NCBI RefSeq assembly: GCF_042657065.1
Contig: NZ_JBHSNF010000001.1
Location: forward strand, 1,916,302-1,980,301
Direction: 5' to 3'
DNA: 64,000 bases
Source of the DNA: Rhodanobacter ginsengisoli
GTDB lineage: Bacteria > Pseudomonadota > Gammaproteobacteria > Xanthomonadales > Rhodanobacteraceae
Shown here: positions 26,570-34,866 of the stretch, piece by piece
Position numbering within the stretch: the stretch's first letter is position 1
How the letters are laid out: each line of letters opens with the position of its first letter
Made by a program: the position numbers and the translations under genes
Notes under the pieces: generated by a model
Told to the model about the DNA's origin: nothing
Database searches by the model: none
Seen by the model: the letters and a program-made list of their open reading frames with translations, nothing else

Positions 26570-27139
26570 ATGACTGCGGACACGATACCCCGGGAGGCGC
26601 TGGAACTGACCGATGGCCGGTTGCGCCTGCGGCCATGGCAGGATCACGACGCGATGGCGCTGTTCGAGGCCGCGCGCGAGTCGGTGACCAGCGTGGGCCG
26701 ATGGCTGCCGTGGTGCCACGCGGACTATGCGCCGGAGGATGCCACCGCATGGATTGCGCACTGCCGGTCCGGCTGGCAATCCGGTGAGCATTTCGCCTTC
26801 CCGATTTTCGACGTCGCCTCCGGAAAACTGCTGGGCGGCGCCGGCTTCAGCCAGTACGACCCGCTTCAGCGCAGTGCCAACCTCGGTTACTGGGTGCGCC
26901 AGTCATGCCAACGGCAAGGCGTGGCGGTGGCGGCAGCACGGCTGCTGGCCCAATTCGGCTTCGGACAGTTGGGTCTGGTGCGGATCGAGATCGTCGTGCT
27001 GCCCGACAATCAGTCCAGTCGGCGAACCGCCGAGAAGACCGGGGCGAAGTTCGAGGCCATCGCCCGCCATCGTCTGTGGATGCATGGGCAGGCCCACGAT
27101 GCGGCGGTATACGGCCTGGTTCCGCAAGACCTGCGCTGA
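26570..27139 (+). CDS. GNAT-family N-acetyltransferase (RimJ/RimL-like)
   Basis: The 189-residue protein follows the RimJ/RimL pattern: an early LRLRPWQDHDAMALFEAA, then GGAGFSQYDPLQRSANLGYWV, and the acetyl-CoA loop region RQGVAVAAARLLAQFGF, with LPDNQSSRRTAEKTGAKFEA near the end. The acceptor may be a protein N-terminus, but drug or amino-acid acetylation cannot be excluded. It stands alone on the plus strand between folD and der. Confidence 0.88.
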   Translation: MTADTIPREALELTDGRLRLRPWQDHDAMALFEAARESVTSVGRWLPWCHADYAPEDATAWIAHCRSGWQSGEHFAFPIFDVASGKLLGGAGFSQYDPLQRSANLGYWVRQSCQRQGVAVAAARLLAQFGFGQLGLVRIEIVVLPDNQSSRRTAEKTGAKFEAIARHRLWMHGQAHDAAVYGLVPQDLR

Positions 27140-27164
27140 TCCTGCCGCCAGGCGGGGGCAGCAG

Positions 27165-28568
27165 TCAACGCGTACGCTTGATCAGGTCGCTGACCCGGCG
27201 CCGGGCTTTTTGTTCCTGCTCCTTGGTCAGCACCTTCTTGCGTCCGGCGTACGGGTTCTCGCTTTCGCGGAAGGCGATGCGAACCGGCGTGCCTTCGAGC
27301 TTGTAACGCTTGCGGAAGAAGTTCTCGAGGTAGCGCTGATAGGCCGGTGCGATGTGCTTGGTGCGGGTGCCATGGATCACGATGGTCGGCGGGTTGTTGC
27401 CGCCGGGATGGGCAAAGCGCAACTTCGGCGCGTGGCCATGGACCAGTGGCGGCTGGTAGCCCTCGTAGGCTTTCTCCAGCGTCTTGGTGAGATCGGACGA
27501 AACCAGCACCTTGGTCGCCGAGGCATGGGCACGCACCACCGCACGCATCAGCTCGCGCAGACCCGAACCGTGCAGCGCCGAGATATGCACCTGCTTGGCC
27601 CACTCGACGAAGACCAGCCGACGATCGAGTGCGCGCATGCATTCATCGCGCTGGTATTGATCCAGTCCGTCCCACTTGTTGATGGCGATCACCAGCGCCC
27701 TGCCCTCGTCCATCGCATAGCCGATCAGGGTGAGATCCTGATCGGCCAGATTCTCGCGGGCATCGATCATCACCACCACGACCTGGGCGGCGGCGATCGA
27801 CTGCAGTGTCTTGATGACGCTGAATTTCTCGACCGCCTCCTCGACCCGCGCCTTGCGCCGGATGCCGGCCGTGTCGATCAGCGTGTAGCGTTTGCCGTCG
27901 CGCTCCAGCGGCACCCGGATCGGATCGCGGGTGGTGCCGGCGACATCGGAGACGATCAGGCGATCCTCGCCCAGCAGGCGATTGATCAGGGTCGATTTGC
28001 CCGCGTTCGGACGGCCGACGATGGCCACCCGGATGCTGCCGTCCTCGCCTTCCGCCTCAGTCGCGCTGGCTTCGTCGGCCGGAAGCAGGGGCAGAACCAT
28101 CTCGATCAGATCGGCGGTGCCGCGATTGTGCGCCGCGGACAGCGGCAGGATCTTTCCGACACCGAAGGCGGAGAACTCCGCCAGCACGGCGTCTTCCTCC
28201 AGCCCGTCAGTCTTGTTGACTGCCGCAATGATGGTTTTTCCGCTGCGCCGCAGCTCGTTGAGAATGACGTAGTCCTGCGGCAGCAGGCCTTCACGGGCAT
28301 CGACCACGAACACCAGCACGTTGGCCTCGTCGATCGCCAGCCGTACCTGTTTCGCGGTCAGCACGTCCATCGCATCGTCGACCCCGGACAGACCGCCGGT
28401 GTCGACCACCACGAAGGGCCGCTCGCCACTGCGGCATACGCCGTAGTGACGATCACGGGTGACGCCCGGCATGTCGGCTACCAGCGCGTCGCGACTGCGC
28501 GTCAGGACATTGAAAAGGGTCGATTTACCGACATTCGGACGACCAACCAGCGCGACGACGGGCAACAT
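27165..28568 (-). CDS. der: Ribosome biogenesis GTPase Der (EngA)
   Basis: The 467-residue protein has two tandem GTPase domains: GRPNVGKSTLFN with VNKTDG in the first, and GRPNAGKSTLINRLLG with INKWDG in the second. A KH-like C-terminal domain follows, ending in a basic tail. It is an essential 50S-subunit assembly factor. It is the last gene of the yfgM-bamB-der run and converges with the GNAT gene. Confidence 0.97.
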   Translation of the reverse strand: MLPVVALVGRPNVGKSTLFNVLTRSRDALVADMPGVTRDRHYGVCRSGERPFVVVDTGGLSGVDDAMDVLTAKQVRLAIDEANVLVFVVDAREGLLPQDYVILNELRRSGKTIIAAVNKTDGLEEDAVLAEFSAFGVGKILPLSAAHNRGTADLIEMVLPLLPADEASATEAEGEDGSIRVAIVGRPNAGKSTLINRLLGEDRLIVSDVAGTTRDPIRVPLERDGKRYTLIDTAGIRRKARVEEAVEKFSVIKTLQSIAAAQVVVVMIDARENLADQDLTLIGYAMDEGRALVIAINKWDGLDQYQRDECMRALDRRLVFVEWAKQVHISALHGSGLRELMRAVVRAHASATKVLVSSDLTKTLEKAYEGYQPPLVHGHAPKLRFAHPGGNNPPTIVIHGTRTKHIAPAYQRYLENFFRKRYKLEGTPVRIAFRESENPYAGRKKVLTKEQEQKARRRVSDLIKRTR

Positions 28569-28590
28569 GATAAGGACTTCGTTTCAGCAA

Positions 28591-29787
28591 TCAGTGCGAG
28601 GAAAGACGATAGGCGCCGATGCGACCATCGACGTCCTCGACGTAGACGGTGTCACCCACCACCAGCGGCTGGGCGCGGATCGCCTTCTTCGACAGTCGCT
28701 CGCGTGCAGCCAGCGCGCCGTCACCAGTCTGCAGCCAGTGCACATAGCCTTCCATGTCACCGAGCACGACGTAATCGCCCTGCACGGCCGGGCCGGTGAG
28801 CCAGCGATATTTCAGGGCCGCGTTCTTCCACATGTCGGCACCGCCGCTCTTGTCGAACGCCCACACCTGCGAATCGTCATCGACCCCGAAGATCACGTTG
28901 CCGTTGATCGCCAGCGAACCGTAGCTGGAGAACGGGTGCGACCAGAGCGGACGACCGCTGGGACCGTCCACCGCCATCAGATTGCCGTGATAGGCAGCAG
29001 CGTAGAGCGTGCTGCCGTCGAGCAGGATCGCGCCATCGGCATCGTCCAGACGCTCGATTTCGGTGCGACCTTCGCCACTGGCCAGCTTCTGTTCCCACAG
29101 CTTGGCACCGTTGTCCAGGCGCAAGGCGATCAACTTGCCGTCGTCGCTGCCGAAGAACAGCACGCCATTGGCGGCCAGCAGCGGCCCGTTGCCGCGCAGA
29201 CTCAACAGCGGTACTTCACTCTGGTCATAGACCCAGTGGCGCTTGCCGGTGGTGGCGTCCAGTGCATAGATCCGACCGTCGGCACCCCGCACGACCACCA
29301 GGTCGCCGACAATCAGCGGCGACACCAGCACTTCCGTATCCAGCTCGGTCTCCCAGAGCGGGCTGCCATCCTTCGCGTTCACGCCGTAGACGTGTCCGTC
29401 CAGCGTACCCACGGCCAGCAAGTCTCCCTTGACCACGGGACCGCCGGCATACATGGCGTCCTTGCGGTGCTTGTCGCCCCAGCCGAACCAGCCATGGGTG
29501 CTTGAACTTTTCGACCACAGGGTCTTGCCGCTGGTCGCGTCGATCGCGGCCAGCTTGCCATCGGTACTGTCGGCGTAGAGCACGCCATCGACCACGGTCG
29601 GGCGCAGACGTGCGCCGCTCACACCCGCACCGTCACCCACACTGGTGCGCCACAGGCGGGTGACCTGCACGGTGGGCTTGAAGTCCTTTGCCAGCGGTGT
29701 TGGCGGCTGTACGTTATCTTTCTTGAAAGAGTGGCAACCGGTAAGGGTTACCAATGAAGCCAGCGTGATCAGTAAAAATCTTTTCAT
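28591..29787 (-). CDS. bamB: Outer-membrane assembly lipoprotein BamB
   Basis: The 398-residue protein has a lipoprotein signal with TLTGC (Cys at residue 18), then an eight-bladed PQQ-like beta propeller seen as repeats such as LWRTSVG, LWSKSS, LWETELD and LWEQKLA with following GxxxALD or INxK strands. It is a non-essential part of the BAM complex on the periplasmic face of the outer membrane. Its ATG overlaps the yfgM stop, showing tight coupling. Confidence 0.95.
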   Translation of the reverse strand: MKRFLLITLASLVTLTGCHSFKKDNVQPPTPLAKDFKPTVQVTRLWRTSVGDGAGVSGARLRPTVVDGVLYADSTDGKLAAIDATSGKTLWSKSSSTHGWFGWGDKHRKDAMYAGGPVVKGDLLAVGTLDGHVYGVNAKDGSPLWETELDTEVLVSPLIVGDLVVVRGADGRIYALDATTGKRHWVYDQSEVPLLSLRGNGPLLAANGVLFFGSDDGKLIALRLDNGAKLWEQKLASGEGRTEIERLDDADGAILLDGSTLYAAAYHGNLMAVDGPSGRPLWSHPFSSYGSLAINGNVIFGVDDDSQVWAFDKSGGADMWKNAALKYRWLTGPAVQGDYVVLGDMEGYVHWLQTGDGALAARERLSKKAIRAQPLVVGDTVYVEDVDGRIGAYRLSSH

Positions 29788-30434
29788 GCACCCTGCTTCC
29801 CGGCCGCGGCCAAATCATCGAGTTTCATCTGCAAGGCGCCGCGTTGCGGCGCTTCCTCGCCCAGCGTCGACAAGGCCGTCTGATAGGCCTTGCGCGCGTC
29901 GTCTGAACGTCCAAGCTTGACCAGCACATCTCCGCGGAGTTCCTGGGTCAGCCCCTGATAGCTGTCGGCCGGCATGCGATCCAGCGTGGCGAGTGCGGCC
30001 TTGCCGTTGTCGCGAGCCAGCTCCACCTGCGCGATGCGCAACAGGGTCAGTGACTTCAGCGGTGCCTCGGCGGCATGGCCTTCGGCCCATTCCAGGGAGG
30101 CTTCGGCCTTGTCCAGCTGCTTGTCCTGTACCTGCTGCCTGGCGCGATCGCTGACCGCGAATACGGCATAGGGGGACTTGGCGTAATCCTTCATCAGCTG
30201 GTCGGTCAGCTGGCTGGCGATCTCCGGCTTGCCGGACAACTGTGCGATCCGCGCCTGCTGATAGAGCTGTGAAGCGTTGGCCTCATCGCGCGCCTGGTGA
30301 CGCTGCCACTGCTGCCAGCCGAAAATGCCGACCAGGCCGATCGCGATGCCGACGACGATCGACACGCCATTCTCGCGCAGCCATTTCTGCACCAGTTCGC
30401 TCTGCTCGTACTTGTCGTATTCTTCAAATGCCAT
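29784..30434 (-). CDS. YfgM-family tetratricopeptide membrane protein
   Basis: The 216-residue protein has a short cytoplasmic start EEYDKYEQSELVQKWLRENG, one membrane segment VSIVVGIAIGLVGIFGW near residues 25-41, and a periplasmic TPR-like helical domain. This is the YfgM/UPF0070 layout; in E. coli YfgM works with PpiD near the Sec translocon. The start at 30434 gives the family MAFEEYDKYEQ start. It is the first gene of a unit with bamB and der. Confidence 0.9.
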   Translation of the reverse strand: MAFEEYDKYEQSELVQKWLRENGVSIVVGIAIGLVGIFGWQQWQRHQARDEANASQLYQQARIAQLSGKPEIASQLTDQLMKDYAKSPYAVFAVSDRARQQVQDKQLDKAEASLEWAEGHAAEAPLKSLTLLRIAQVELARDNGKAALATLDRMPADSYQGLTQELRGDVLVKLGRSDDARKAYQTALSTLGEEAPQRGALQMKLDDLAAAGKQGA

Positions 30435-30586
30435 GCAGTCACCATTCAAAAGGCCGCGCACCCGCAGGGGCAAGCACAGCCCTGCGCGGTAAACAAAAGG
30501 GAAAATCGGTCAGACCCGCTCGTTCCCGGGCGGACAATGCGCAAGCATAACCGAAATGGGCTTCCCGCAGCGTCCGGAAATGCTGA

Positions 30587-31585
30587 TCAGAGGCTGGCTG
30601 CGGAAGCCTTGCCGTCCTGCATCTGCATGCGGAAATGCGCGACGTTGGCGTGCCGGAAATCATCCAGCCCCTGCGGTCGGCCATCGATGCTGACGGTCGC
30701 ACCGCTGACATTGCCGATGCGCACATCCAGCGGCTGGTCGCTGTGATAGGTCTTGTTGCTGCCGGCTGACAGCAGACCGTATTCGAGTCGCGTACCGTCA
30801 GCTTCGGTTACTTCAACCCAGCTGGCCGCAGTGAGACTCAGGCTCAGGGCGTGATTGCCCGCGCCATTGTCCGTCGCAGGAGACACAACAGGCTTCGACG
30901 GTGGCACGACGTCGTTGCCCATGCTCGGAAACGGTGCCATCGAGGCCATCAGCGGCTGATTCTGATCCGCAGCCGGGGCCGCCTTCGACGACTCCTGCGG
31001 AACCACCTTGTCGTTCTGGCGATCAATGTTCTCGCCGACCTTGCTCGCCGATGAGTCCGATTGCGCTACCGGGGTTGCATCCAGCGGGGCCAGGTGGCTC
31101 AGGTCGCGGTCCAGGGTGCTGCGCACGCCGAACCAGACCGTCGGCACCGCAATCACGAGGGTCAGCACGACGTAGGTGGCCGCCGTAGCGTAACGATCCA
31201 GAAGGAAGCGCGAATGCGAGATACCGCCCGTCGCCACCAGTGGCGCCTCGATCTGCCTGAGGCGATCGAGCTCCACTTGCAACGACGCCTGGTCGATGCC
31301 GAGATAACGCCCGTATTTGCTTATGTAGCTGCCCAGATAGACCTTCGAATCAATGCCATCGTACTGGTCACGTTCCAGCTGGCGCAGCACGCGGGCAGGA
31401 AGTTTCAGCGTGTTTGCACAGGCCTCCAGATCCAGTCCGCGAGCTTCACGCGCCGCATGCAGCCGACTACCGAAACTCGCGCCGTGGGGCTCTGTCGGCG
31501 TCACATCCAATTCGGGCAAATTGATCCCGAACAGATCGGCATCATTCGAACCTTGCGTGGGCGCTTCTGGCTGGATCGAGGTCAT
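30587..31585 (-). CDS. RodZ-like helix-turn-helix membrane protein (DUF4115)
   Basis: The 332-residue protein has an N-terminal Xre-type helix-turn-helix (RLHAAREARGLDLEACAN to GSYISKYGRYLGI, about residues 40-100), one membrane span VVLTLVIAVPTVWFG near 140, a low-complexity periplasmic linker and a C-terminal DUF4115 domain. This is the RodZ plan, linking MreB to the cell-wall machinery. Its start overlaps the pilW stop in an ATGA. In enterobacteria rodZ lies between rlmN and ispG; here pilW separates it from rlmN and ispG is absent. Confidence 0.88.
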   Translation of the reverse strand: MTSIQPEAPTQGSNDADLFGINLPELDVTPTEPHGASFGSRLHAAREARGLDLEACANTLKLPARVLRQLERDQYDGIDSKVYLGSYISKYGRYLGIDQASLQVELDRLRQIEAPLVATGGISHSRFLLDRYATAATYVVLTLVIAVPTVWFGVRSTLDRDLSHLAPLDATPVAQSDSSASKVGENIDRQNDKVVPQESSKAAPAADQNQPLMASMAPFPSMGNDVVPPSKPVVSPATDNGAGNHALSLSLTAASWVEVTEADGTRLEYGLLSAGSNKTYHSDQPLDVRIGNVSGATVSIDGRPQGLDDFRHANVAHFRMQMQDGKASAASL

Positions 31586-32370
31586 GGGCTGGCGGCGTTA
31601 TCGAGGGCGTGCGCCTGTTCCGAGTCCGGGAACTGGCTTTGCAGTCGCTTGCTGTAAGTGAGGGCGCCTTCCCGGTTGCCCATACTGGATTCAATGTCAT
31701 GGCCGAGCTTGAGTGAGGCGGCGGTGGGCTTTCCCAAGGCATCGAAACGCTGGAGGAACGCCCGCGCACGGAACGCATCCTTGTTCAGATAGAGCAAGTT
31801 GGCCAGTTGGAAGAGTGCCTCCGGATTATTCGGATTTCGCGCGATGGCGTCACGGAAATCCGCTTCGGCGCGGGCGCTGTCATGCGCGCGCAGCTGGCAT
31901 ACGCCGGCATTGGTCAGCGCCCAGTCCGGTGTTGGATAGAACGGGTCGGTCACTGCCTTGCGGAAATAGACGTCCGCTTCCGCATACTTGTTGGCGGAAC
32001 ACAGGAACTGGCCGAGATTGTTGTTCCAGGCACCCTTCGACGGCTCCAGCTCGACCGCCTTGCGGTAATGCTGCTCGGCTTTGGCCAGGTCGCCGATGCG
32101 CTCGTAGATCACTGCGATGACGGTATGCGCCGGTGCGTAATTGGGGTCGAACTGCAGCGCCATGGTCAATTTGGCCAGCGCCGTCTGCAGATCGCCAGCA
32201 GCCATGTAGTGCTGGCCCAGCTCGGTATGGATGCGTGCCGCGTCCTGCGCCTGGTCGGCCTTGCTGGTCTGCGGCAACGGCTTGCCCAGCGTACTGCTGT
32301 CATGGTGCGTGGTGACGCAGCCAGCCACTGACAGCAGCAGGCCGAAGAGCAGTACCCGGTCAAATCGCAT
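31582..32370 (-). CDS. pilW: Type IV pilus biogenesis/stability lipoprotein PilW (PilF)
   Basis: The 262-residue protein has a lipoprotein signal with SVAGC (Cys at residue 18) and then about six TPR units (ARIHTELGQHYMAAGDLQTA, PAHTVIAVIYERIGDLAKAE, and so on). It is the pilotin that helps the PilQ secretin reach and assemble in the outer membrane. The start at 32370 has GAGGAAG 6 bp upstream and overlaps rlmN by 11 bp. The earlier ATG at 32385 lacks a site. Confidence 0.92.
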   Translation of the reverse strand: MRFDRVLLFGLLLSVAGCVTTHHDSSTLGKPLPQTSKADQAQDAARIHTELGQHYMAAGDLQTALAKLTMALQFDPNYAPAHTVIAVIYERIGDLAKAEQHYRKAVELEPSKGAWNNNLGQFLCSANKYAEADVYFRKAVTDPFYPTPDWALTNAGVCQLRAHDSARAEADFRDAIARNPNNPEALFQLANLLYLNKDAFRARAFLQRFDALGKPTAASLKLGHDIESSMGNREGALTYSKRLQSQFPDSEQAHALDNAASP

Positions 32371-33493
32371 GCAATGCTTCCTCATCCTGGCGTTTGCGGA
32401 GGTCGGCGCTGCGCCGGGTGCGATCCGTCACCTGCCCCGCCAGCTGACCGCAGGCGGCATCGATGTCGTCGCCACGGGTACGCCGCAACATGGTCAGCAC
32501 GCCGGCATTGAGCAGCTGCGTCTGGAAATCGCGAATGTCGTTCGCGTCGGAGCGCTCGTAGCGGGTGCCGGGGAACGGGTTGAAAGGAATCAGGTTGACC
32601 TTGCAGGTTGGCAGCTTGCGCATCAGCTTGATCAGCTGACGGGCATGCTCGGGCTGGTCATTGACGCCCTTCATCAAGGTGTATTCGAAGGTGATCGAGG
32701 TGCGCGGCTTGCGCGCGACCCAGCGCTGGCAGGCGGCCAGCAATTCGGCAATCGGGTAGCGCTTGTTGATCGGCACCAGTTCGGTGCGCAACTCGTCGTT
32801 GGCCGCGTGCAGCGAGACGGCCAGCGACACGTCGATGGCATCGGACAGCTGGTCGATCAGCGGCACCATGCCGGCGGTGGACAGCGTGACGCGCTTGGCG
32901 GCCAGCCCGAAACCCAGGTCGTCGCGCATCAGCCGCATCGCCCGAACCACGTTGTCGAAGTTGGCCAGCGGCTCACCCATGCCCATCATCACCACGTTGG
33001 TGATGCGACGGTTCTGATGGGTGACATTGCCCAGGTATTTCGCCGCCACCCACACCTGGCCGATGATCTCGGCGGTGGACAGATTGCGGTTGAAGCCTTG
33101 TGCGCCGGTGGAGCAGAAGCTGCAGTTCAACGCGCAGCCGATCTGCGAGGACACGCACAGGGTGCCGCGGGTCGGCTCGGGAATGTACACCGTCTCGATC
33201 GCGTTGCCGCTGTCCATGCCCAGCAGCCACTTGTGCGTGCCGTCGGTGGCGGCCTTGTCCAGCAGCGTCTTCGGCGCGCCGATGTAGCAGACCTCGGTGA
33301 GCTTGGCGCGCAGCGCCTTGCCCACGTCGGTCATGTTCTCGAAGTTGTCTTCCAGGTCGTGGTAGATCCACTTCATCACCTGCTCGGCGCGATACGGCTT
33401 CTCGCCGATCTGCGTGAAGAAATCACGCAGACCCTGACGATCGAAGTCGAGCAGATTGACCTTGGCTAGTGGATTGTTGACAACCTGGATCAC
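32360..33493 (-). CDS. rlmN: Dual-specificity 23S rRNA/tRNA adenine-C2 methyltransferase
   Basis: The 377-residue radical-SAM protein has the cluster motif CALNCSFC near residue 125, the GMGEPLANFDNV SAM-binding loop and SLHAANDELRTELVPINKRYP. It methylates A2503 of 23S rRNA and A37 of some tRNAs. The catalytic C-terminal Cys is present near 350 (DIDAACGQLAGQV). It lies 25 bp downstream of ndk, the classical gene order. Confidence 0.97.
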   Translation of the reverse strand: MIQVVNNPLAKVNLLDFDRQGLRDFFTQIGEKPYRAEQVMKWIYHDLEDNFENMTDVGKALRAKLTEVCYIGAPKTLLDKAATDGTHKWLLGMDSGNAIETVYIPEPTRGTLCVSSQIGCALNCSFCSTGAQGFNRNLSTAEIIGQVWVAAKYLGNVTHQNRRITNVVMMGMGEPLANFDNVVRAMRLMRDDLGFGLAAKRVTLSTAGMVPLIDQLSDAIDVSLAVSLHAANDELRTELVPINKRYPIAELLAACQRWVARKPRTSITFEYTLMKGVNDQPEHARQLIKLMRKLPTCKVNLIPFNPFPGTRYERSDANDIRDFQTQLLNAGVLTMLRRTRGDDIDAACGQLAGQVTDRTRRSADLRKRQDEEALHAI

Positions 33494-33518
33494 AACTCGT
33501 GCCTCACAACATCAGGTC

Positions 33519-33944
33519 TCAGCGCGAAAGAACTTCGGTCGCGGCAAAGAAGTAAGCGATCTCGTCCCTGGCGGTGTCGACGGCATCGGAGCCGTGCACG
33601 GCATTGGCGTCGATCGACTCGGCGAAGTCGGCGCGGATCGTGCCCGGAGCGGCTTCCTTCGGATTGGTCGCACCCATCAGGTCACGGTGGGCCAGCACGG
33701 CGTTCTCACCCTGCAGCGCGGAGATCATCACCGGACCGGAGATCATGAACTCGACCAGCGCGTTGAAGAACGGGCGCTCGCGATGCACGGCATAGAAGCC
33801 TTCGGCCTCCTTGCGCGACAGCTGTTTCATCTTGGCGGCAACGACCTTCAGGCCGGCCTTTTCAAAACGTGCATAGATTTCACCGATGACGTTCTTGGCG
33901 ACGGCGTCGGGCTTGATGATCGAAAGGGTGCGCTCCAGCGCCAT
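33519..33944 (-). CDS. ndk: Nucleoside diphosphate kinase
   Basis: The 141-residue length is typical. LSIIKPDAVAKN opens the fold, the phosphohistidine is in NAVHGSDAVDTARDEIAYFF near residue 117, and GATNPKEAAPGTIR and FNALVEFMISGPV are all standard. It balances NTP and dNTP pools. A GGAGCAG site precedes the start. It is the first gene of the rlmN-pilW-rodZ run. Confidence 0.97.
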   Translation of the reverse strand: MALERTLSIIKPDAVAKNVIGEIYARFEKAGLKVVAAKMKQLSRKEAEGFYAVHRERPFFNALVEFMISGPVMISALQGENAVLAHRDLMGATNPKEAAPGTIRADFAESIDANAVHGSDAVDTARDEIAYFFAATEVLSR

Positions 33945-34090
33945 ACGGGTCTGCTCCGGAAAAAACGGATTGAAGGAAAGTGCTTGTCGGTGCTTGCGGA
34001 CAATAAGGCTAAATCTGACAGAGATTGCGGATTTAGCTCACGAAAGTGTGACAGATTCTAACTCATACGCAAATATTCTGCAGTTTGCAA

Positions 34091-34104
34091 CAAACGATCG
34101 TTTG
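34091..34104. promoter_or_regulatory. PsrA-type operator 1 (overlaps the tetR -35)
   Basis: CAAACGATCGTTTG is a perfect 14-bp palindrome of the PsrA kind (CAAAC-N4-GTTTG). It overlaps a TTGACG -35 at 34102-34107, whose partner TATCCT is at 34126-34131 with an 18-bp spacer. Confidence 0.8.
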
Positions 34105-34131
34105 ACGGGCGCCGAGCTGTCCGCGTATCCT

Positions 34132-34145
34132 CAAACGATCGTTTG
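34132..34145. promoter_or_regulatory. PsrA-type operator 2 (just after the -10)
   Basis: This is an identical copy of the 14-bp palindrome, 41 bp from the first, close to four helical turns. It covers the likely transcription start, so a dimer pair on both boxes would silence the promoter. Confidence 0.8.
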
Positions 34146-34179
34146 AACCGGCCGGCCGGCCGAGGGAATCAGCAAGCCC

Positions 34180-34794
34180 GTGAACAGCCCCGGCTCCACC
34201 AAGGAACGCATACTCGGCGCGGCCGAGCTGCTGTTCGCCCAGCGTGGTTTCGATGGCGCCTCGCTGCGGCAGCTGACCGCCGCTGCCGGCGTCAACCTGG
34301 CCGCCGTCAACTACCACTTCGGCTCCAAGGAAAAGCTCATCGAACAGGTGTTCCGGCGCCGGCTGGATGCGCTCAACGCCCAACGGCTGGCGGCGCTGGC
34401 GAAACTCGCCGATGACAGCAACCGCACGCTCGAAGACGTGCTGGCCGCCTACATCCGGCCCGCGCTGGAGCTCTCCCACGAAGGCAACGGCGCCCTGTTC
34501 ATGCGCGTGCTGGCCCGCGCCTTCGCCGAGCACGACGACACCCTGCGCCAGTTCCTGTCCGAGAACTACGGCCACGTGATGCGCCAGTTCACCGCCGAAT
34601 TCGCCCGATTGCTGCCGCAGTTGAGCAAGGAGGAGCTGTACTGGCGCATCGATCTGGTCACCGGCGCTCTGACCCATGCGATGTCCGGCTTCGGCATGAT
34701 CCAGCGCAAGCGCGATGTCAGCGAGGAAACCCACCGCGAGCAGACCGCGCAGCACCTGATCCGCTTCGCCGTCGCCGGCCTCAGTCACCCCTGA
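34180..34794 (+). CDS. TetR-family fatty-acid regulator (PsrA/FadR-like)
   Basis: The 204-residue protein has a standard TetR head, KERILGAAELLFAQRGFDGAS then LRQLTAAAGVNLAAVNYHFGSKEKL, split over residues 7-50, and an all-helical ligand domain. A GTG start at 34180 follows GAGGGAA. The operators upstream and the beta-oxidation genes 72 bp downstream both match the PsrA system, in which acyl-CoA or long-chain fatty acid releases the repressor. Orthology to psrA is an inference from operator plus context. Confidence 0.88.
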   Translation: MNSPGSTKERILGAAELLFAQRGFDGASLRQLTAAAGVNLAAVNYHFGSKEKLIEQVFRRRLDALNAQRLAALAKLADDSNRTLEDVLAAYIRPALELSHEGNGALFMRVLARAFAEHDDTLRQFLSENYGHVMRQFTAEFARLLPQLSKEELYWRIDLVTGALTHAMSGFGMIQRKRDVSEETHREQTAQHLIRFAVAGLSHP

Positions 34795-34866
34795 TTTTCG
34801 TCACTGGCCGGTAACGGCCGTCCCGTCCTGTTCATCGTTTTCGTCATCGCATCATCGGAGAAGCCA

